Shown piece by piece: positions 55,153-64,000 of a stretch of 64,000 nucleotides of DNA. Each line of letters starts with the position of its first letter. The first letter of the stretch is position 1. Origin of the DNA: Sternotherus odoratus (Eukaryota; Chordata; Testudines; Kinosternidae); NCBI GenBank assembly GCA_032164245.1, contig JAVMKO010000020.1, positions 8,893,206 through 8,957,205 of the forward strand. The letters run 5' to 3'. Below the pieces are notes generated by a model, which saw nothing but the letters and a program-made list of their open reading frames with translations, had not been told where the DNA came from and ran no database searches. The position numbers and the translations under genes were made by a program.

Positions 55153-55247
55153 TGGTGAAATAAACTGATTAGTCTAAGGTGCTACAAGAAGTCTTCCTCG
55201 TCTTATTTATGGATACAGACTAACACGGCTGCTAATCTTAAACCTGT
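55153..55247 (+). repeat. Penelope-like repeat, right half
   Basis: 'gaaataaactgattagtcta', 'aggtgctacaagaagtcttc', 'cagactaacacggctgctaa'. Continues the copy cut by the Helitron. Confidence 0.75.
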
Positions 55248-57029
55248 CTTCTAGCATAGATGCACTTACACTGGCAAGAATGTCTTTGGCTGGGATATCT
55301 TCTACCAGTTCCCTATGTGAAATAAACCGCCAGGTTTTCACAACATAGAAATGCTGCCAAAGAGAAAATCGCATCCCTGACATTGTCATTCAAGCAAATA
55401 TCTCTAGTGTTGACCTGCCCTTGCACTCATGTTTAACACATTAAAGTGTGACTCAGTAGTGAACGTATCCCGATTTGCACTGGGAATGGTTTTTCATTTG
55501 TTTTGGGGATTATTTACAAAATTGCTCTCTGGTCAGACACATCATATTAAGAAAACTGTGAAACATTCCAGAGAACGAAATCTCCTAGGAAAATGCGGTC
55601 TCTCCCAATCCATTTCACTTTTATTCTATGATTTTATCAGCCTCTCCAGAGTATAAATGAAAACTTTATAAACACACATCTCGTCTGTAACTAGTCTGAT
55701 AGATCATGCTTACAGGAGTCTTTATTTTATTATAGGAGTACACTGTTGGGGCTTAAGTTATAATAAAACACTGGTATACAATGATACATTAATAGATGTG
55801 GTGCCCTTATTAATGTATTCATATGTAATCTATGTCACTAAGAAGCCACGTGCATGTTTCTGCATTTATTATGTACCAAATCAAAGGGATGCCTAGTGTT
55901 ACATCTTTCCCAAGAGCATGGGTCAGTTCTATTGTACATGTCTTGCTGCCATCTAATGGTATTCGTTGTGCCTACAAAATTCTTGAGCTGAAGATTACAT
56001 CAGAATAGAAACCAGCTTAAAAATATTAAAATCAGTGTAGCAACATTCAAAAAGAACGTGAGCCTGGAAATTAAAATTGGGGAGAAAAAAAAAATCAGAA
56101 AACCAATAGGCTGTCATCATGGCACCAAGAAGTAAGCCTATGGTGTATACACACGTACTAACTGCAATGTTGGAGAGAGAGATCTGACTTGAGATCAGAT
56201 AGGCACTGATTTAGCAGAGCACCAGAAGTGTACTGCAAAACAGTTCAACTTTGACAAATCCGCAAATCCCATTACAAATGGTTTGTCAGCATTTTCCCGA
56301 CCAACTCTTAACGATTCTCACCCAGTTCTTCGTTGGCTTCTCTCTGCGTCTGTAACCCGCCTACGGTCCAAGTGGGCCCACGTTGGAAGCTTGGGAGCTG
56401 TGCCAACAGCTTTCATCGCTTTGGTTCCCCTTTGATCAAAGCGGATTGCTTGAGATCACTGGTCACTGCTTAGCTATGTAAACTGAGGGTGGTGTTCTCA
56501 GACAAACTATTGTGGGAATTCACACTTCTCTGCTTTGCCAGATGTTGTCCTTATCAGACACCTGGCATGAAAAGTCTCTTACATATCGGTGTGAATTGGC
56601 TTGGGAAAGAGGCCAGCTTGAGCACTGTGGAGACAAGGCCGCTAGTTCTACAGAGGGGGTGCAGTAGAACGGTGCAGGGAGCAGTGGTGTAAACTGTCCC
56701 TTACTCAGGTGCCCTTTAGGAAAGAGTGGTAGATTCAGCCTCCATAGATCACTCAGTCCTTGGCTTCCCCACCGAGAGGACAGAAAGGAGTGCCAGTGGG
56801 ATGGGTTTGTTTTGGGAATTCTTGTTGGCTAGGACCCCCTCCTTCAGGCTCCCTTCAGCTGTGACAAGCATGTTCCAAGGCATATGTAGCATGGGGCAGT
56901 CCCTCACCTGCTGTAAATCAATCGATGTCAAACAGAGCCATGTCGATCTATACTAGCTGAGGGCTGCCCCCTTCCCCCCAGCATACACTCACACAACACT
57001 GATCACGTCAAGACACAGATACACCCAGT
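55248..57029. other. Between DPYSL2 end and the Penelope-like repeat, no gene seen
   Basis: Ordinary mixed sequence. A moderate CTCF-like word (CCATTAGATGGCAGC, minus) is at about 55950. Confidence 0.45.
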
Positions 57030-57048
57030 GGAACCACAACATTTTGTC

Positions 57049-57054
57049 TTTATT
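57049..57054 (-). terminator. DPYSL2: Candidate distal polyadenylation signal of DPYSL2
   Basis: AATAAA on the minus strand with GT-rich sequence 10-50 bases further on. Chosen among several AATAAA words by distance from the stop and the downstream GT-rich element. Confidence 0.4.
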
Positions 57055-58189
57055 AGGCGTTCCCATGGTAATATAACACCGTTTGCAAGGAATAAAACAC
57101 AAGACTTTGGGGTGGGGTTTGCCATTGAGACAAGGGTCAAATATCAGTACTTTTTGTCTACACACATGATCATCTCTAGCACTTACAGCTCCTCCTCTCA
57201 TAGTTCACAATCACAAATCCAAGGGTTAAAATCCAGCTAGTATTAAATCCTACATTATTATTTTTAGAGCTTCAAGTCACTGCGGTTAATTGTCAGTCTT
57301 ATTTTTCTTTAAGCATTTACATATGACATTCATTCAACAGACACAAAGCAAATGAGCTCCCACAGAAAAACATGCTTAGGTAGCCTGCAAACAGCGTTTT
57401 CCCCCCCTTGTAATGAATGGACAAAGCTACCTGAAAAGTCAGTTGGTGAAGGAAAAGAAAACAAGGAAGACCCAAGTGAATACTGAAGAGCTGCGAGTGT
57501 TTCGTAGAATTGAAACGACTGTTTCTTTTTTCTCCCCAACTTGTTCCAATTTATATCAAAGCATAGGTGGAAAAAACAGCTGTAATATATTAGTTTTTAC
57601 TGATTACTTTAACAAAAAAAGTGCAACATCTCTTACGAAAAACAAAAGACCCAAGAGTTAAACCAAAATCAAACATGGCTGGACAAATAAACATACTGTC
57701 CTATTTTATTTTTAAGGCTGATATTTTTGAAGGAGCCGGAAGGAGTTAGGTGTTGAGCTCCAATGGGACTTAGGTACCTAAACTGCTCTAAGATCACTGG
57801 AAAATCCCAGCTTTGATATTCTACAAAAGCAGATTTGGTTTTTAAGTTTTAAAAGCCTGCGTATCTCTATTTTCCTTAAGAAGCTGTAAACACCATTTTA
57901 AGAGTTAAAAAGTGGAAAAATAAAGTGAATGCACATGGAAAAACACAAACAGAACAAGCAGGTGACACCCCCTGAATTCCAGGAGACAAAAAGTCAAGAT
58001 AGGTGAGGTAATATCTTTTATTGGACCAAGACATTATTTCATCCACCTTGTCTCCCACGTATCCTGGGACCACCTGGGCTCCACCAGTGCTGTAGCGGAC
58101 AAAAAGGCAGTGAAGATAAATGCTGTGACAATGGGTGAAAGATTACCCCCTGTGCGAAGAACCAGCCCAAGCCCTCTACATACAGCTTG

Positions 58190-58275
58190 AGTAAGACTTA
58201 GATGATGCATGTGAACCAATTGCCATCTGGATCTGAAACCAGGATCATCCATCGCCTGAGCTAAAGGATCAGCAC
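58190..58275 (-). mobile_element. tRNA-derived SINE head in the DPYSL2 3' UTR
   Basis: On the minus strand: A-box-like 'tagctcaggcg' and B-box-like 'ggtttcagatcc' about 30 bases apart. Confidence 0.5.
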
Positions 58276-58532
58276 CCAGTTCCTCAAAGGCATCTAATGC
58301 TCACTGATTTCCATGGGAGTTAGGCACCTAAATACCTTTGAGGATTTGGGCCTTAGCTCCCAGGCACTAAGCAATCTCTATATGGGATTTAGCTAGTACA
58401 CAAGGATAAGGAACTACCACTGACCCTAAATGAGGGTAGGTTAAATATAGGCCTTTTCCTGGGTGTTTCCAGTTGGATTAAATTTGCCCTTGTACAATGA
58501 TCTATTGTATAACAATATCCCAAATCATTGGC

Positions 58533-58602
58533 AAAATCCTCAGCTGATGTAAATCAGCATAGCTACCACAAAGCTGCCATTTACACCAGCTGTGGCTCTG
58601 GC
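58533..58602. repeat. Palindromic 'CAGATCCTCAGCTG' repeat, copy 2
   Basis: 'tcctcagctgatgtaaatca' and 'atttacaccagctgtggct' are inverse halves. Confidence 0.6.
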
Positions 58603-58860
58603 CCTATAATTGGCATGGCCATTGGTAAGATCTTTCTTGTATGCTTTCACAAGGGCTCTTTACGAGATACTAATGAAGTTTCTTTCTAGCTTAAATGATT
58701 ATTCTTGTGTTCTTCTTCTGACCATCAAAGGGGAGAGGACGGGTATTGAATTTAACATACTGCCAAATGAATCTAGTTCATTGACTAAAACCTCAGCTTA
58801 TGGAGTTTCACCTCCGCCAATGAAAAGCCTGTTGAGGAAAGGTTTTCATGGGACTTTATT

Positions 58861-58930
58861 CCAGATCCTCAGCTGGTGTCAATTAAGTCTTACTGTCAAT
58901 GGAGTTAGGATGATTGACACCCGCTGAGGA
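58861..58930. repeat. Palindromic 'CAGATCCTCAGCTG' repeat, copy 3
   Basis: 'cagatcctcagctggtgtca' against 'tgacacccgctgagg' at the other end. Confidence 0.6.
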
Positions 58931-59826
58931 CCTGAGACTTTTTGAGGGAGATCATAGCTTGGCTTTGAGGCCTGGAAGTGTCCATGAACTATCACAAGTA
59001 TCAAGTGCTTGCTGAAATTATGCTATGAACTCCTACCACCAAATGATTGTGGTGAGGGTCAGAAGCTATGACAGGAATGAGGCTGGGGAGGGGAAGAGAA
59101 TAGGGGAGGGATGTCCACTCTGAGGTGAGACTCTACAAACACAATGGTCCAAACCACTTAAAGTACTCCATTTTTAAAATCTCCTCAAGGATCTAATTTG
59201 CAGAGAAAGCCAGACAGAACAAAACACAGCAAAACCTCAACCCAACTGGGTAAGATGCATCTTGCCAATTTTCTAACACAGATTTCCTATTTGTAATAAG
59301 AGACCCGGTGAGATTACAGAAGGGTTGTGAGGGGGGAGAACGCTGATATAAGTTTAGACTTGTGTTCCTCTGCCCTCATTTAGTTGTCCTGTTGCAGGTC
59401 AGAACCCTAAGGAATATCCAGTTTAAAAACCCCTTGAATGACGGCTGTGATGGATGTCTCAAAAAGCAATTTTTAATTTTTTTTTAAAAAAAGGCAGCTC
59501 CCGGGAAATTCACTTTTTCCTTCCTTTGTCAAAAGAGAGGTGTTTAGTGGGAACAGAGGCCACATCTCAAACACCTTCTTTAAACTGAATTTTTGCATGT
59601 CCAGCATATCAAACCGGGGTGGTGGGATCGGAGGGTGAGGTGGGGGAGGGGAGGAATTCAGTGGGATCGGTGACGATGAGGAAGATGCACTGAGAGGACT
59701 GGAAGTGGCGCCATAGCACACTGGTTGCCCGCAGTAACCGTCACAGGCTCTAAAAGAATCAGAAGGGTCTCCAGGTACCCTGCCCCCTCCCCTAGTCCGC
59801 TAGGCGGCCTCAGAGAGGTTAATTCC

Positions 59827-62467
<2,641 letters not shown>

Positions 62468-63134
62468 CTAGGACAGAAAGAAGACATCAGAACCAAGGGT
62501 TCATCGCAGTGCAAGATGCCACGTCTTAGGCTACGGCCTAGTAAGAATTCCCCCACCTTTTTTTAAATAACAATCCATGAGGATTCCCAAATTTTAAAGC
62601 TCAGGGGAGAGAGAGGTAACAATGTCGATGCACTCGCTTCCAATATATGTGGTGACATAAAAGCAATAGTAATTCATGTTATGAGGCTAACTTGTTCAGT
62701 TCTTACTCAGTCTTCACGCAGACAAAACTACCAAGTGGGCACAAATCGGAATGATGAACAAAGGCCACCAAGTTCACATTTGGATGCACTATAGTTATGC
62801 TTGGATCCTCAAGGGGCCTAGTCCATCGCCAACAAAGTGATTTAGGGGCGAAGATGTGCTACGGATGTAAAATAACTAACAGATGCTCTGCAGGGCAAGT
62901 CCCTGACCTAGAAAGCTTAGTCTTATGGCAAGATATAACCGGGAGGGGCAAGATAAACAGAAGAGCATCACAATCATGTATGATACACAGACGTCACAGT
63001 TCACCAGGGCATGTATAAAGTCTATACAGCATGTAGTACAACAGGAACAAGCAGGGGGTTCCAGTTGCTACTGTAACACAATAAGGGATGACAAACATCT
63101 AAAGAATCGGGCTACAACCTTTTCCCCCACTCCT

Positions 63135-63275
63135 CCATCTTTTTATAACCGAGTGTGGAAGCCTTTAAGACAAGGGCCACCTCTTTACTTCATGTTTGTA
63201 CAGCACCTAGCATGATGGGAATTTGATTCCCCCAACTGCAGCCTCTAAGTGGTATTGAAATATACAAAAGTATCA
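63135..63275 (+). mobile_element. SINE 3' half
   Basis: 'catgtttgtacagcacctag' and 'catgatgggaatttgattcc', then a short poly-repeat end 'attgaaatat'. Confidence 0.65.
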
Positions 63276-63514
63276 GTGCCTCCTGGGAGACTGCTATTTA
63301 GAAACGAATGGCTTTTTTATGCACTGCTGGGGACCTATCTGGACAGTGATAGGATCTCTGCCTGGATGGGTTGATACCTGCATGAAAATTAGATATTTGT
63401 TGCTGATGAGTTAGTAGCTTGTGCTGTTTGTCTTCAGTTGAAGTGTCTCCTTTCTTGGGGTTTTAAAAGATAGCTTTTGAGAGGTATTGGACTAGCAGCC
63501 TGACAGAATGAGGC

Positions 63515-63605
63515 TCAGATTATCAAAGCCATTTAGGCACCTAACTCCCATGGATTTCAATGGGAGTTAGACACCTCGTTTCCTCTAGGGATTTGGGCCT
63601 GAGGT
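63515..63605. repeat. Hairpin repeat 'CCTAACTCCCATGGATTTCA'
   Basis: 'ctaactcccatgg' and 'caatgggagttag' pair across 'attt'. Related words at about 57750, 58300 and 60085. Confidence 0.6.
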
Positions 63606-64000
63606 CCTCCATCTGCAGGGCTGACAGGTCAGTTCCACAAATATGCTTTAACCTGATATTGAGAGGCCATCTTTGGGAAGTATGAGGGTCACTCACTGAG
63701 TCCTTGACTGCCAACAAAGCCAGAAATTCACAAACGCACCCTGGTAAGTAAGCTGCATAATTCCTGTTGTGCTCCTAAATCAGTTGGGTCTTCTGAAACT
63801 CTCTCCAGTGTGGCTCTGACGTTCCTCTGCTCTATACTGGCTGTATACGACCCTACCTCTGAAGGCGCTGGCTAACTGGATGGACTTACATCAGTAGAGT
63901 CAGGATTAAGTCCATGGGAAAAATCAGGCCCTGTATGTTTTGTGATAACCCTTCTGGAAGCCCTCTATACTTGCATCACATAGACCCAAAAAAGCCATCA

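Larger units (their letters stand above)
57030..59826 (-). other. DPYSL2: Probable DPYSL2 3' UTR
   Basis: From the stop codon to a minus-strand AATAAA at 57054-57049, followed by a GT-rich stretch, about 2.8 kb. The length suits the long 3' UTR of this gene in mammals (from memory). It contains one minus-strand SINE head, two palindromic 'CAGATCCTCAGCTG' copies and copies of a short hairpin repeat. Other AATAAA words (near 57700, 58015, 58856) could give shorter forms. Confidence 0.5.

Noticed and set aside
62500..64000. A further upstream DPYSL2 exon
   Set aside because: No minus-strand match to the expected preceding protein segment was found; that exon probably lies past the window.

Overview
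The window is vertebrate nuclear DNA, most likely from a turtle (hidden-necked, Cryptodira). The main reasons are the repeats: many tRNA-derived tortoise-type SINEs with A and B boxes, CR1 LINEs in several orientations, MIR-like pieces, hAT and Harbinger-type DNA elements, a short Helitron, and Penelope-like repeats carrying a hammerhead-ribozyme core. Only two genes can be supported; both have introns, both lie on the minus strand, and together they fill less than half of the window. There is no operon structure, CRISPR array, rRNA or functional tRNA gene.

Layout. About 1-31 kb is downstream of NDUFV2 and looks intergenic: SINEs, CR1 pieces (including a 2 kb minus-strand CR1 at 19.3-21.3 kb interrupted by a 90 bp insert with a 15 bp target-site duplication), a LINE 3' end at 14 kb, and a rearranged hAT region with a 211 bp inverted repeat at 24-26 kb. 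About 31.3-48.4 kb is a complete eight-exon NDUFV2 gene (complex I 24 kDa subunit, 245 codons, intact), with a CpG-island promoter at 48.1-48.7 kb. Its introns hold a degenerate LTR retroelement with a SCAN-like Gag remnant (33-35 kb) and a fold-back element with a perfect 90 bp inverted repeat (42.1-42.6 kb). About 48.7-57 kb is intergenic: an LTR, a 416 bp Helitron with an exactly definable insertion site, and Penelope-like inverted repeats. From 57 kb to the right edge is the 3' end of a CRMP-family gene, best matched to DPYSL2: the last three coding exons (145 residues with the phosphorylation-rich tail) and a probable 2.8 kb 3' UTR. The rest of DPYSL2 lies beyond the window.

The two genes are not functionally linked: one is a mitochondrial respiratory subunit, the other a cytosolic microtubule regulator of neurons. 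Their adjacency is itself odd, because in human they are on different chromosomes (18p and 8p). The most interesting non-genic signals are the hammerhead-like short retroelements, the Helitron carrying promoter-type motifs, and the 90 bp hairpin inside an NDUFV2 intron. No clearly new multi-gene system is visible. All family assignments come from reading the sequence; no database search was run.
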